In this document: piece after piece, positions 47,501 to 61,479 of the stretch | Layout of the letters: each line of letters opens with the position of its first letter | Position numbering within the stretch: position 1 is the stretch's first letter | Assembly (NCBI GenBank): GCA_034620365.1 | Contig: JAQGEQ010000324.1 | Span: 248,001-312,000 of the forward strand | Reading direction: 5' to 3' | Length of the DNA: 64,000 nucleotides | From: Pegea sp. RAD2-039 | Lineage: Eukaryota > Chordata > Thaliacea > Salpida > Salpidae | Notes under the pieces: model-generated | Told to the model about the DNA's origin: nothing | What the model saw: the letters and a program-made list of their open reading frames with translations, nothing else | Database searches by the model: none | Made by a program: the position numbers and the translations under genes

Positions 47501-50500
47501 TCTTTAGATATTTCAGACAATTTCCGCTCAATACTTTAAAAGCAAACATATAAATAAAAAAGATTATAATTCAATTCTATTTAGCACTGAACAAGTGAGT
47601 TTTAATAACTTTGTTTTGTTCATATTAATCTTTTTAAGGTTCAAATATCTTTAAAATTTATTTGCTTTTGAATCATTAAAAATCTAATTGAAATTATAGG
47701 AAAAGTCAATAATAAAATTATTAAAAATTAACTGAAAATGTTCTGTAGATGAATTCAACCTTTATATTTTCATTGTCAAAGCTTACAAACAAACAACACA
47801 ATACTTAATGAAGTTTAACTTTTCAAAGCATACTTCCACTTATAATTATCTTTTTATTAGTACTTCTTACACTAATTGAGTTGTAAGATTGTAAAAATTT
47901 GTAACTTTTTAAACAGGAATTGATCTTGGCTTTTGATGAAAAAATGAAAGATGGATTGAATAGTTTACATCACAACTTTATCCTGTTCCTGGCTGGTGAT
48001 CAGAAAAAACATTTGGAAATTGATTTGCCAAAAGCCTCCTTTGTGACTTCACATGTAAATATGTCTTGTTGTTTTACTAGAACATAAAATTAATTCTTTT
48101 TTTGCTGCTATTATTACTTTTTGTTTATTTAAAAAGTAAAAGTGCTTGGAACCAATATCACTTAAACGTATATAAGAAATCTAGAGCGTACTTAAAACAT
48201 CTTCAGTTTCAATCATTTACTAAAAGTCTTCGCTATTACAGTCTTTCAAAAGATCTTATATGTGTTGTGTAAGGTAACTGAAAATTCTGTGGTTAGTAAC
48301 ACCAGCCTAAAACTAATTGATTAATTATATTACAGCCACTATTTGTAGGTTTAATACTTTTAATTTCCATCATTTCTTCATTATTATAACTGATTATTTT
48401 GCTTTTTGTCAAATGACATGGTATAGTAGTATACATCAATTATTTAAAGTAAAGTTTTCTATAAAGTTTTTATAGAAATAGAAAAGTATTTAGGTTGTTA
48501 TGTAACAAAACTGAACATACTGGTTGCTTGTTGTGTAGTTGAAATGATTTACAAATAAACATCTTCAAAGTCAACCATATTAATCTGTCATCAACTTAAT
48601 TACAAATCATTCACCAGTGCGGTCATTCGGCTCTTTTAATAAATTGTTATAAGAAATTCTTTAAAAATAAACTGTGAGCTGAAAAACTAGATTCAATACA
48701 TGTTAATATGTTCCTGCATTTTATATCTTTTCATTAAATATTCATTTGTGTTTATTCACTTAAAAAAAACTTTCTTTGCTAATAATTTTTAACTTCAATA
48801 TTTTTACTGGTTTGGTAAAAATATTTTTTCTGTAAACAAACCATTAATCAAAAATATTTATTTGATTTATTGAGTTTTCAATACACCTGAATATAGTTAC
48901 GATTGCGTGTCGTCTTAGAGCTAGATGTTTGTTTCCTAAGTCGCTAAAACTGAAGCATTTCAGATCGAGCAATACACCAACACCTATAAAAACATCAAAA
49001 ATGTTTTTGAAGAAAATGTCAGATTGAAAAATGAAGTTTTTAACCACCAGTTGTTTATTACATCTATGAAACTAATTGAAGAAAAAATAGAAGAATTTCA
49101 AAATTTATTATTGAAGGTATAAAAAGAAATGATTTTGCTAAAATTTTTATGAATTATAAATGTAAGAAATAGTTTGTTATATGAGAAATTAGACATTTTA
49201 AATTCCTTTTAAGATATTAATAATGAAACTAGTTTCTTCTGTTTTCATTTATTTCTCAGTGTATAATCTTACAATTTTAAAAATTAATTCAATTTACTTC
49301 ATTGTTAACCTTCTACTTGAAAAGAATTTTGAAAATACCTGAAAATTCATCATTCCATAAAAACTGAAATATTAAAAAATGAAATTCAGTTTCCAGTTGA
49401 TAAATTGTTAGTAATTTAGAGTTTCTTGAATTTATCTAATAAAAAACGGTTTAAAAACTCTAAATAGTTCTTCTAATGCATATTTTAGTGGCTTAAAACA
49501 CCTTCACTGGTTCTGCTGCTAAATTAAAAGCAGACTTATGGTTTTGAAGTTTTTACAATTAATGAATTTAAAATATGTAATTTACTTGCATATAAATTTG
49601 GTACTGTGACATTAAAACTTGCTTTTTAGCATACACTGCTTAAAAACTATGTTTTGTAGGAAGTTCTTCAAACTTTTAACTTAAAATTAAAGTATATTAC
49701 AACCCACTATCAAGTGTTTGAAGATTTAGGTGCACAGATTGAGTAAGTTTCTTTCTGTTTACTTTATCAATTAACTAATTTAGTTTTAAACCAAATCAAT
49801 TAAAATATATTCGCTTGTGAAATCATTCCAACTTTTTTGTGTTCTAAATTTTATTATTTTTTCATATCTTTAGAAATAATAAATCAATTTGGAAATTTTT
49901 TGATAATTTAACATTTAATGAAAGTGAGCTTATATCAAAAATTTATAATTTATTTTTAAATCAAATTGTTAAAACAATCATAAGTAAATAAGTGATCCAT
50001 TTTTAAAGATTTTTTAAATTAAGATCGCATCCATAATAAGCTTACACAGTAACCACTAACTCACTAAGTTGAAGTTATAAAGTTAAGATTTCAAAGTTTT
50101 TTTCCTTATCATACTCACGGTACTTTTAAAAGCAGATTAAACAAAGAAATTTGTCAATCTTTCTCACAAAATACGTTTCAAAATGAAAATAGTTTTGAAA
50201 ATTCAAATCAACAACTTAATTGTAGCAAACGGATTCGGTTTTATAAGAAATGTATGAAAGGTATTTCTTTTGTAGGATTTATTTATACTTGACTAGTTTT
50301 GAATGAAAATTGAACGTCTTAAAAGTTTGAGGCATACAAAACAATTTATGGATAGCTTTAATTATTCAAAACATTCCAATGTTAGCTTCTGTAGTCATGT
50401 TCTATGACTTAATGAATTAGGGTGATTGCTTCTGTAAGATTAATTACCTTTAGTAGAGTCACAACACTTTAACTTAATCCCTGCATTAAGCTTAAAAACA

Positions 50501-53500
50501 ATGAGCAAGTGGAAATATCTTCTTGTTCAACCAATCTATTAGTCTTCTACTTTTTCAGTTTTATTTTAAGCTAAATATTTCACTTGTGAAATAATGATGT
50601 TTTGTTTTCACTCAATCTTCTCATAGTTAAAAGTACTCTGTTACATCATTCTTCATTGTATTTAGCTCTTCTCATGGAGAACTCCTCTTTTTTCCTCCTG
50701 TTCTCTATGTGGCTCAATTCATAAAAACACAGAGCGCGTAGTGAGCGAGTAAAAACCATGCCTGTGGTTATTTTCGGCTATCTGCATATGAAATTGAATT
50801 GAATTTCAATAAATGACATTTGAATTATGACATTGGGGTTACATTGATTTTAAAAGGTCATTTTTTAGGGTTGGCTTTGCCTTCTTGTTCGCTTGTCTTA
50901 TCCATTTTAGCTTCAATGACAAAATAATTTCGAAAATAGAGAAAACATTCGCTTCTTTTTCTACTTTTTATTTTGTCCTTGTTTTGTGAAGTCATTTTTA
51001 GATAAGCTTTTTAAATTTCTATAAAGCTTCAAGTAAGAAACATTTTGGTTGGTGGATTTTAAATGCAAAATTTAAATTGAAAGCAATTATATTTGACTTC
51101 AACAAGTTTGGTTAAGAGTTCATTTCTGATAACAAAATGAAACGAAATTTATCTTTTCCTATTTTAATGATTTCTCAAGTGAAGTTTTGAACGGTTTTTT
51201 AATCTTTGTGTCGATAGCTACCATCGCTGAACCATTTGTAATCTTTGATACTTTAATTGATTTTAAATAGAATACTTTAAACATAATCGCTTCACTTGTT
51301 GTAATTATCTCATGCTAAAGGCAAAATATATTTTCTATTGATTTTTTAATCTTATTTTTAACAAACAGAAAATTAAAAACTTTTTTTCAGACAGTATTTT
51401 GACTTGTGAAATCTTTTCTATTATTTAACAAAATACTTTTTCAGTAATTTTTTCAAAAAAATGTTGAAGAGATGGATAGATAATAATGATATGTTGATAT
51501 AATGACATTTAACTAAAACTTGATTTTTATTCTAATTAAAGGTCTTAAATGGAAGATAAGTGATATTGAAACTAAAAGCTACTCTGAATTAACTAAGAAA
51601 TTTCAAAAGAAAAAAGAAGAAGCTTTAAAAACTGATTTTAATGAAAAAATAAATGATATAATTGATTTTAATGAATCTCTACAGGTATATAAGTTTCTTA
51701 CTGAAGTTGTTTCTTATTTTTTTTAAACAATAACTTTGAAACGATTTTCAAATTGTCGTAGTTATTATGTAATTAAATGGTTAATATTTGTAGCATTAAG
51801 ACAACAGTAGTACTAATAGTTTAATCAAAACTCCAACAGTATAGGTAAACTTTATCTTTTTAAATAAACTTTTAGATAAACAATAATTTAAAAGGCGAAA
51901 TATACCAGATGGCAAAATTGTATTTATAAAAGAACTTTCTTATTAAATTTAAAAAAAAAACATTTCAAGTAATGACAATTGTTTTTGATTTAATTCTTTA
52001 CAATATTTGCTTAAACTGTAAATATATTTCTTGAAAGTATTTCGAAAATATTATTTAACTATAAAAGAGAAGAATATTGATAAATTTTGTCATTGAATTT
52101 TTTCAAAACTTCTTTTTACGATTGTTATTAATCAAATATTTGTAGAAAAGCTAAAGTAAAAATAGTTTTGCTGGAATTTCTAACAAACTAAACCAAACCC
52201 TTGATTAAACAATCTTTATAGTTCTATTTTAGATCACAGTATTTGCAAATTAAATGAAAAATAAGGTAGATGAACTTGTTCATTTACCATAAAAACCTTT
52301 TGTGCATCTATATCAAACTAAAATTTTGAAAATAGGTTTAGTTGGCGAAACATTTTATCATAAAATTATTCAAAAATCCTTTTTGGAATCAAAATTAATA
52401 AAGATTTTTTAGGAATTTTTTGAGATGATTTCTAATCTACATAGAGATTTTTTCATACAACAAAGAAGTTTAAATAATGAAATAATAACAGAATGTCTAC
52501 AAAATTTAAAGGTTAGTAGAATTATATAACTAAATGAAACGTTACAAAACTGTTTTTTTGTAAGATTAAGCTATTTTCTTAATCATCACAGCTATTTAAG
52601 ACTAAATAGTTTTAGAAATGACGATGTGATAGTTTGCTTGGCAAACAACTGCTAGTTGTAAAACGACTACATAGCTTGCTTTGTAGATAATAACAGAAGG
52701 ACTGATAGCTGATTTAATGTAGTTGGTGTACACGAAACATGCTAAAAGTATAAGTTCATTTATCCTGAATTTTTTCAACTTTCTGAAATTTGGGAACAAT
52801 TTTAATTTGACAAATTGTCAAAATTATTTCTTTTTGAAACTGAATTGAAAGTTTTCTGGTAAATTCCAAAATGTTGTCAGAATTATTTTCACTTTCAAAT
52901 TACAGCTTATTCAAAATGAGTTCACCTCTAAACAAAACGAAGCTACCTTATCTTATATTATCTCAAATCAATCAAAAACGACAAAAGATGTTAGAAGAAA
53001 GCTACAAGTAGGAAATGTTCAGCTTTCAGACCGCAAATATTTTAAACTTATGAAACAAAACGGTACAATAAACTTTTTATATATAAATCAATTGTCAAAA
53101 ATCGATTGAATATTTTTATAATCAATATCTCAATCTATTTCTATTGCTAAAACAATAAAACTATTTTAGCTGTAGAACATCGCATAGCTTGTTATATAAT
53201 TTGCTTCTTATATATAGATTCTTCATTTGTTACTTTAGGATTAGCAGCTAAGTGAGAAATTGTGTAAAAGTTCAAATTTATCGATATTAGTTATATAAAT
53301 AACCAATTGTAATTCATTTGTTACATAATATATTTCATTTATGAAATAACTGTTTTTCAGTCTTCCTAAATTACCAAAACTTATTTTGCATCCAAATTTT
53401 GTTTATATTAGAGAAGTTACCGGAAATGTTAGAGGGTTTTTTAAACGTTTTATAAATGTTCAAATAATAAGTGAAATTAGCTGAACAGTTTTGCACTAGA

Positions 53501-56500
53501 ACAAAACTGCTCTTTCCTATATCCACATCAACTAGTTATTATAATTTATTATCCTTTAGTAGCTTCAACGCTTAGCTGTCTTACCATTTGATAAAATCTG
53601 TTATTTAAGAAGAAAAGGTAAATATAGTTCAAATTTTAGGCTTGTTGTTTGCGATGCTAGGCAATAAATATCATCTCAGTCACTAAGTAGTAGCAACTAA
53701 CTACCACGTAAACTTCAAACTGTAGATTTAATAACAGTATTTAAAGTATAAACTGTTTTTACATTGCCTGGTAATCAAATTTCAGGTTTATTTTACATGA
53801 TTTGAAGATAGATGTAATACATATAGATTAAAGATTATTCAAGTTAGTAAATACTATTTAAACTTATTAATATAAACTTTGATGAGGCTTACTCAAGCTA
53901 AAAAGCTGTTTATGACTAATTGAAATGTGTCTGCGTGTTGTAATATAGATCAAAATCACAGTTGAAAGTTCCTCTTTAAATAACAGATATTTATCTATAA
54001 TTGAAACTTATGTCCAAATAAGAATAAATCCAAATGTCGCTTTAAAAACTATTTCATTAGATACCTCACTATAATTTTATTCTCCCACAAAACTTGTTTT
54101 CCAGAAATTAATGTACTAAAGCACAAGACTGTCTTTGAATGAATTATCTCTGCCTCATTTTTTAAAATATTTTTATCTGTAGCTAATTTAGATACAATAG
54201 ATTTAAAGTAAATACTTTTTCTCAATTTCATTTTTCTTTTATTCAAAAAATATCTCAATTGATAATTATTAATTCAGTCAAAACCATAACATCAATTTAC
54301 ATTTTATGTCATTATTATACAAATTACATTTGCTACAATCATTTTTCTTATATAGGAGGCTATCAAACAAGGTGCAGAAACTCAGACCTTAATAAATCAA
54401 TTATTAGAAGAAGATTTGAATCAAAATAATTTCAACAATTTATTGCTGAATAGTCACGAATTGAATATGAAAAAACTGATAAAAGACGAGATGAAATTGT
54501 TCAAAAATTTAACTGAATCTCAGCAATATTTGTCTAAAAGGTGACCTATTTAATAATTCACTCAGAGATTTATTAAATTAAGTAGTTAAATTGTCAATTT
54601 TTTGCAATAATCTGATTTATCAATTTCTTTACACAGCTAGTAGAGAAATTGCTTTTTTTAATATTAAGTACAAATTGTGTGATGATTTCTTAATAGTTTC
54701 TTAATTTCTAATCTTTAAGAAACTTTTTTTGGTGGATAAAAGTTACATTCATCTTATTTTTAAACATTCATAAAAACCCTTTCTAGATATCAAACTTTAT
54801 TTATTTCTGTCATTATGTTTCTTGCTTTAAGTGGTCTGTATTTGATAATTTATCAAAAATAAACTGAAACCAGAGACAAAATGTAATCTCAAAACAAAAG
54901 ATTTAGTTACTTCAAATATTTTTAATATATCTTTACCTTATGTTCTGTTTATATTTTTTAATTTATAAAACAAAGAATAACTTTTCAGTTTTAATCTTGT
55001 AAATATTCTATGTTAGTTTAGACAAGACATAATTACATTATCTCGCTTGTCATTGGTCGTTTGAAATAGTGAGCTATTCAAGCGATAAAATCGTTTAACA
55101 AAAGTTCGTTCACTCTATGGTCAGTATTATTGTTCTTTAATTTTTTAAAAGTGATTGTACAAGCAACGATACGTGATATCTTTTAAAAGAATATTTCTAT
55201 AACTGTACAGATATAGCTTACATGTCAATTTTCTGCTTTTAGATTTTCATTTTGTCTTCTTTTCTTAAATTGTTATGAATAGGGATTAACCTTGCTTTAT
55301 TCACATCTTTATTCGTTCAAATATTTTTATTATGATTGTAGCATTTTGTTCTTTTCTATTGTCAGCTCAAAACCTTTTCGCACATTGACAAATCTTTTCT
55401 TGAAAATTGAACATTTTGCCTTTATAATTCGAAAATGTTGATATTATCATTATTTAGTTAAAGGTTTTCTTTTTTCAATACAGAACCGCTGATATAATAC
55501 TAGAAGAACACCATGTTATTGCTACTATAGTTTATAATGATCAATCTATCATCAGTAACTCTATTCAAATAGTAATGAATGCTTATCTGACGATTTCACA
55601 GATTCAAATAGTTAAAGAAACAAAAATCAAAACTGTTTTTCAAATGGTGAGTAATTCAAACCAAGTAAACTTTTAGATCTTTTAATTAGCCACTTTTACT
55701 TTTAACTTATTAATTAATTAACTAATTCAAATGTACAATTTCTGTTTCTCAAATTTCTACTTCCTGTTATTACATGATTAGTGACTCATGAAGTGGTTCT
55801 GGTACCTTCACTTGAACAGATTTTTTCAATTATTTATTTTCATAATTTTTGGCTAAGTAAAATGATTTGATAACCAGTTCATGATAGAATTAAGCAAGAA
55901 GAAAAACTACATCATTAAATAAGGAAGTAAAATAAAATTTATGTTTAGCGTTCAGCTATTTCTGTAACTAAAATGAAAAATTGGTTAATAAAAAGTTGTT
56001 AAAAATTAATTTTACAAACAACATTTTATATTAAAACCTACAAAATCTTCAAAATTTGAACAGTTTGTTATTTAGAAGTATAATATTTTTATTTTATAGT
56101 TTATCTGATCTAATAATTATTTTCTAAGATTTAAAAAAATATTTTTAAGTAACATAAGAACTTATCAACTATATAATTAGAATCTTCTAAATTTTAAGGA
56201 CTTGCTTTAAAGCTAAAAACTCCGAGTTCAAACCGATTCTGATGTTTGAAAGGAAATTATTAAAATTGCTGAAATTGTTTTTATTAATTAAACTTGTTTA
56301 GTTTTCTTCTGAGATATTTTGAAATGTAAAAGATCTATTTAGGGTTTCAACTAATCTTTTAAAAAATGTTTTTCTATCGAACATATTTGTAGCTTTAACT
56401 AAGTGTCGATTAATAACTGAACAAATTGTTGAATTTTTAACTTTTAACTAATCAAACATCTTTAATTAAAAAAAAAAATTTAATCAGCAATTTAAAAGCG

Positions 56501-58912
56501 AGAATTTTTGTAAGATATAGGGTTGAGAAACTATAAAATAGCGCCAACTAGCAGTAACTTTATTTTTACTTAGCAACTTTTTTTCACCCACTAATTTCAA
56601 ACCTGATTTTGAGCAGAAAAAAGTTCTAAAAAAGTCACGTGATCACCATGAGGACCAGTTCCAACGTCTTTTTGGTGCTGATTACTTGTGGAAGGCGACC
56701 ATTGAATTTCGAGTTAGCTTTCTTTGTTTGTTTATCGCTTTGAACTTACTTTTTGTCAACTGGTTGATTGATTAAGAAACTCCGTTTGCTTACTTATTTG
56801 CTGTTCAAATATTCTCAATAAGATTTCTATTTAGGAAGTTATTCGTCTTTTACAATTGCCCAGACCGATTTATTTTCTATTTTAGCAACAAAGCTTAGTT
56901 GCTATGACGACTGTCTCTTTTCTCAAACGCTTTTGGAAGGTGCTTTTAAGGACAAGCTGTTGAAGTTAATTATTTAGATATATTTCATCTTTTTATTTCT
57001 TCAAAATTTTCTTCTTAGTCTTCTTTTCAATTTCTTCTTTTTTGGTCTCAAATCATTTTTCTGCTTTGAAATCTTAGCAGCTTAATCTTTTATATCATTT
57101 AACTTGAGATATTCTTTTCAATTAATTTAGCTAATACACATCTTCTGATAATCACAATGACTTTGAATCATCTTTAAGCTTTTATATTTGATATCTAGCG
57201 GAATATCATCATTTGGAGACTTTCTGCAATAATCTTGGAGCTTTACAATGATCCTGTAGTATTCAAAGAACAGTTGTGCATGGAATTTTTTAAGGTTGGT
57301 AAACAAAAGAAATAAGAAGAACAAAAAGTAGCTTAGCACGTGATAAGCGATTCAAATAGTTCTCTTTTTGCATATAAAGAGCTGCTAAAGTGATATTAAG
57401 GGATTAAAATGAAATATTGTAATCATCAGAAAGAGTTAAAGGAAAGATTAGAAGGATCGGAAAAAGAGCGGTCTAAATTGAAGAAGAAAATTAAAAAGTT
57501 GATGAATGACCACTTGAGGGCGGTATCAGCTTTGGAAACTAAACTTCAAATGAGTTTAAATCAGCAACTTAAAGTAAGTAGATATCACGTGACTCCATTT
57601 CTTAATTAATCGAACAATTTTTGCAGCATCGGATAAGAATAAATAAGAGTAAGACTGACCAAAAAATCCAGGAAGAAGAAGATATGATTGGAGATTTGAC
57701 TTCTGAAAGACATTTGATAAATACTTTTCTCATTGGGTAATTTGATCTTTTATATTTAAGAATTTGAATCTCTCAGAAGCGGATTGAAAAAGTTTTTTTC
57801 TTTAGTTTTCTTGCAAAAGTAACGACTAAAAGCAAAATGGAAATTTTTAGGATCAGAAATGATGCTCATATTGAAGCTTCTCTCTTTAATTTGAAATTAC
57901 AATTTTTAAAAAAGTTTCGGCACAAAACTCGAGTCAGTTGAATTTATTAAAGATTTTTTACGACAATCAAAAAATATTAGAACTTTGTTGGTCACAGTTT
58001 TTATTTATTTGTTTTTTTTTCTATTTCATTTTCAATAAGAATTTTATTTCAAGAAAAAATAAAGAAGTATTTGATGATTTATTTGAGGAAAATTTATGAT
58101 GAAATGATTTGATTTACTGAAAAAATTCGTAATTTGTTGAATTAATTCGATATTAGAAGAAAAAAATATAAAATATCAACTGATATTGTGAATAAAAAGT
58201 CAGCTTTTAATGAAACTGTCTGTTATTATCAACTATCCAATTATTTCTGGTGAAAATGAATAATTTAAGTTGATAAATGAAAGTTTAAATGAAAAATAAT
58301 CTCAAATGATTTATTGTTTTGGTACAAGATTAGTTTATCTATAAAACTCTCATAATCTTTCTAATTTTATAGATATGTCAATTACAATTTAGATAATTTT
58401 ATTGTAGAAACTAGAAGTGGAATTGCTGTGCAAGATTGCAAAAGCTGTTGCATTTGAAAAGTCGGAATTTTTTCATCTTATAAATCGATCTTCAGCATCA
58501 GGTCAATTTACTTTTAAATAAAATCTTTCATAATCGAAATTACATAAGATGAAAGATTTTTTATGAATACCTTCAAATAATTAAAAACAAACTTAAAACA
58601 AGTTTATGAATGTCATCGAAGTTGACAACAACCTTATGATAGCTCCAACAGTAAAGACTTAGCTAGTGTTCAAAATCAAAAATAAAAATAACGAAATTTC
58701 GTAAATAGTTTTTGAAATTTTTAGCTTATGATGGCGATGATGGTTTCAGCAAACAATTTTCAGCTAAATTTATGTCTTGCTGGTCAAATTTGAATAACCA
58801 AAAGGTGACGAAGCGTAAAAAACAGTTATTAAATGATCATGATGTCTTACCAGCAACATCTTACAATCGATATGATTCACATCACAGAAAAAGTTTTTTA
58901 AAACGACTTTAA
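41587..58912 (+). CDS. EVC2/limbin-like single-pass coiled-coil protein
   Basis: Exons 41587-41679, 43556-43764, 44743-44845, 45038-45126, 45357-45439, 47298-47457, 47508-47594, 47917-48054, 48964-49116, 49660-49742, 49874-49983, 50024-50048, 50136-50260, 51542-51684, 52413-52511, 52906-53007, 54356-54540, 55484-55646, 57430-57573, 57627-57736, 57806-57932, 58408-58501 and 58725-58912 join in phase to about 936 residues. A small beta-type ectodomain piece (LQIPGFNHQ...) precedes one transmembrane helix (ASIGGVVAVILGLVIGVLL). A long, almost purely helical, charged tail follows, with a basic end (KSFLKRL). Topology, length and the helix around IFQTISAQYFKSK...EQELILAFDEKMKDGL resemble EVC2 and EVC, which act in Hedgehog signalling at the cilium base; similarity is weak and read by eye. 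Exon 12 is only 25 nt. If the 41587 exon is wrong, an alternative start is ATGG at 43448-43451. The 5' end is not certain. Confidence 0.6.
50024..50048 (+). other. 25-nt microexon of the EVC2-like gene
   Basis: Without this segment the flanking exons cannot be joined: exon 49874-49983 leaves phase 1, while 50136-50260 needs phase 2 entry and every direct join hits a stop. AG at 50022-50023 and GT at 50049-50050 bound 25 nt coding NRIHNKLT plus part of Q, which restores the frame. The acceptor has a good T-rich tract. Confidence 0.6.
55494..55836 (+). repeat. Duplicated segment, in-gene copy
   Basis: Most of exon 55484-55646 and the following 190 bp of intron are repeated at 61083-61423. By eye the only difference is one base (G versus T in CACCATGTT versus CACCATTTT). 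This copy sits in frame between phase-matched exons, so it is probably the source. Confidence 0.95.
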
Positions 58913-59126
58913 ACTTAGAAATTTGTTCAATTATCAAACTTTATATATTACCTGATTTGCTATTTTTTGCATACTGTTCAATTATTCATTTTTTAGTTGC
59001 TTCTTTTCATATCATAGTTGCAATTTTTGGTATAAAAATTTATACTTTTATTACATTTACGCTTTTGATTTTATTTACATATGATGTTTTTACTTATAAA
59101 CTTTGTTGCTTTTCATATATGCAGTA

Positions 59127-59136
59127 AATAAATAAA
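59127..59136 (+). promoter_or_regulatory. Candidate polyadenylation signals of the EVC2-like gene
   Basis: Two overlapping AATAAA hexamers 215 bp after the stop codon. Confidence 0.5.
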
Positions 59137-60379
59137 AAATTAAGAATGTGAAAAAATTATTTTAAGATGTCTACTAATAAATTTCCAAAATATAAATCTT
59201 AATACAAAATCCTGTTATAAAAAAGATTTTGTCAAGTAAAGATGCGGTTCCTTATGTAAGAGACTTTTCAAACTATCATTAAATTTTCTTTTAAATTTTG
59301 ATTTACTTTAATTTTCTAGTTATTTCTGAAACCAATTTTCAATTCTAGTTTTCTGATAAAAATTAATCAAAATTCATTAATTTATTATAAAAGCATTTTA
59401 ATTTGTAACTTTTAAATGCAAATAAACTTTGTTGCTCTAAGCAAAAAGTTTTTTATTGACATAAGTTTCCAGTTATTAAGTTTTTTACAAAATTTTTCAT
59501 TTTTTAAATGCTTCTGACGTCAAAAATTTTGGCTTTCACTATTGGATAATCTGTTAGCAATCGATTCATATCAAGTAACAAACAATAATGACATTTATTA
59601 TAATATTAATTGTTAGTGCTCAATCAGTTGGAAACAGGAGAAAGTAAGCTGAGTTAAAAACAAATAAGTTAAATACAACTAAACAAAAAAGCTTAATTTA
59701 ACTTTAAACATATCTTATCACCTTTATAATCATATTATAACAAGTAGTAGATGTATACTTCAAAGATAAGTTACTCAATATTGTGGATAGAAACTTAAAT
59801 TGAAGAAAATCAATTGCTTCTATGAGAAAGCCTTATAGCTAAAAAACGTTTTCAAAAACTGTGATTTAAAACATTGTTGTAATGATTTTCTGCATTTTTC
59901 ATATTTCATTTAAAATAAGTTTTTGCTTCAGGTTTAAAGAGCTTAATAGGATTTGTAAGAATAGGCTTAAGCCCTTTTTTCACAAAAGTTTACTATAAAA
60001 TTGTAACTTCAATTTTACGGGTGAATAACTTCTTTGCGTCGACAAATCTAAAGTCATTTTGTTATCCTCTAAAAACTCAGTAAGGGATTATACGTTAAAC
60101 AAATAAATAAATAATTCGTTTGTAAGGAATTTTGTAATTTGTTTAACGCGTGGCTGCAAACCGCCAATCATACAGCTTTTATAGCCAACAAAGCACTTAA
60201 AGAAATAAAAAAAATCAAATAAAAGAAAAAAGTTTCAAATAAAGAAGTTAAGCATAAGTAGTATAAAAGATCAAAAGTAAAGGAATAAAAACAAGAGTTA
60301 CAAAGAGATACGATAAAGAAAATGGCAGCGTAATATATCATTTCTAAACAAAACTACTCAAATCATATATCTCTATTTA

Positions 60380-61000
60380 AGTTGTAAAAGAAATGAGAGA
60401 TCCTTCTGTAGTGATGGAGTCAAGAAGAAGACTCCATACATGGGTTATCCTATAAAAAAGCTATTAATCCACTGGGTCTTATTGAAGTTTCTAATTATAT
60501 TAATTTTTAATGGCGAGCCTCTATGAATATAGTAAAAATTCTGATTTTTAAAGAATCCATTTAAGCTAATATTATAAAAACCATCAATAATTTTAAATGG
60601 TGATACTAAGCCAAGGGTAAGGTGTTTGCAGTGATTTAATAATAAGCTTTAAGAAACTTTCTTTGTATAAGAAAAAGAGCATAGCACATTGTCAAGAAAA
60701 GCTTTGCTAGTAATTTTTGGTCATCTTGGTCATCTTTAGATGAATTCAAGGTGATGACTCCATACACAAATTTTAAGACCCATTTTAAGTCATACAAAGG
60801 AAATCTAGCTTAGGGCGGATGTATGTGGTTGAAAGTCTTAACAATGTTGATATATTTCCAATCTTAAGAGATTTAAGAGCTTGCTATTATTTAACTGAAC
60901 TAATTCTGGCCAAATAGTTTATCAAGTGAACCCATTTTAAGTCATGCACGATAAAAATACAATTTAACGACGGAACACTGGATACGTTTTAACATCTGAA
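60380..61000 (-). mobile_element. Decayed non-LTR retrotransposon, C-terminal reverse transcriptase region
   Basis: Minus-strand translations in shifting frames show LLRLSTTYIRPKLDF, resembling the TYIRPxLEY motif after the RT palm, then ICVWSHHL, where LINEs have VWSPxL. About 250 bp further comes HRGSPLKINIIRN...FF, resembling the RGHxLKL...NFFxxR C-terminal segment. The order and spacing fit a LINE ORF2 end. Many stops and frameshifts mean it is dead. The motif ACTTAAAATGGGT occurs twice (minus strand, near 60785 and 60940). Clade not assigned. Confidence 0.4.
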
Positions 61001-61082
61001 AAATTTAATTACATCTTTAAAACTATAGTTTTTTATTGGCTTATTTACAATGGATAATAATTTAATTTATTCACTGATGCCA

Positions 61083-61423
61083 GAAGAACACCATTTTATT
61101 GCTACTATAGTTTATAATGATCAATCTATCATCAGTAACTCTATTCAAATAGTAATGAATGCTTATCTGACGATTTCACAGATTCAAATAGTTAAAGAAA
61201 CAAAAATCAAAACTGTTTTTCAAATGGTGAGTAATTCAAACCAAGTAAACTTTTAGATCTTTTAATTAGCCACTTTTACTTTTAACTTATTAATTAATTA
61301 ACTAATTCAAATGTACAATTTCTGTTTCTCAAATTTCTACTTCCTGTTATTACATGATTAGTGACTCATGAAGTGGTTCTGGTACCTTCACTTGAACAGA
61401 TTTTTTCAATTATTTATTTTCGT
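61083..61423 (+). repeat. Near-identical duplicate of exon 55484-55646 plus intron
   Basis: This copy of 55494-55836 includes the exon, its GTGAGT donor and the intron sequence up to TTCAATTATTTATTTT, after which similarity stops abruptly. Upstream, an ATG at 61050 is in frame and gives a 68-codon ORF, but there is no sign of partner exons here. Since intron sequence is included, this is a DNA-level duplication, not a retrocopy. Confidence 0.95.
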
Positions 61424-61479
61424 GTAATCTACTTTTCAATCTGTCTGTAGTTAAAAAATATTTTAAAGTATTTTTTCGC

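Larger units (their letters stand above)
58913..61082. other. Intergenic region with a transposon relic
   Basis: Begins with the 3'UTR of the coiled-coil gene (AATAAATAAA near 59127). No gene is seen between 59.2 and 60.3 kb, which is AT-rich. A LINE relic occupies the right part and is listed separately. Confidence 0.55.

Noticed and set aside
56630..57340. Cluster of CACGTG E-box palindromes in an intron as an enhancer
   Set aside because: Three sites in 1 kb is suggestive, but similar sites occur elsewhere in the window, including inside a cadherin exon.
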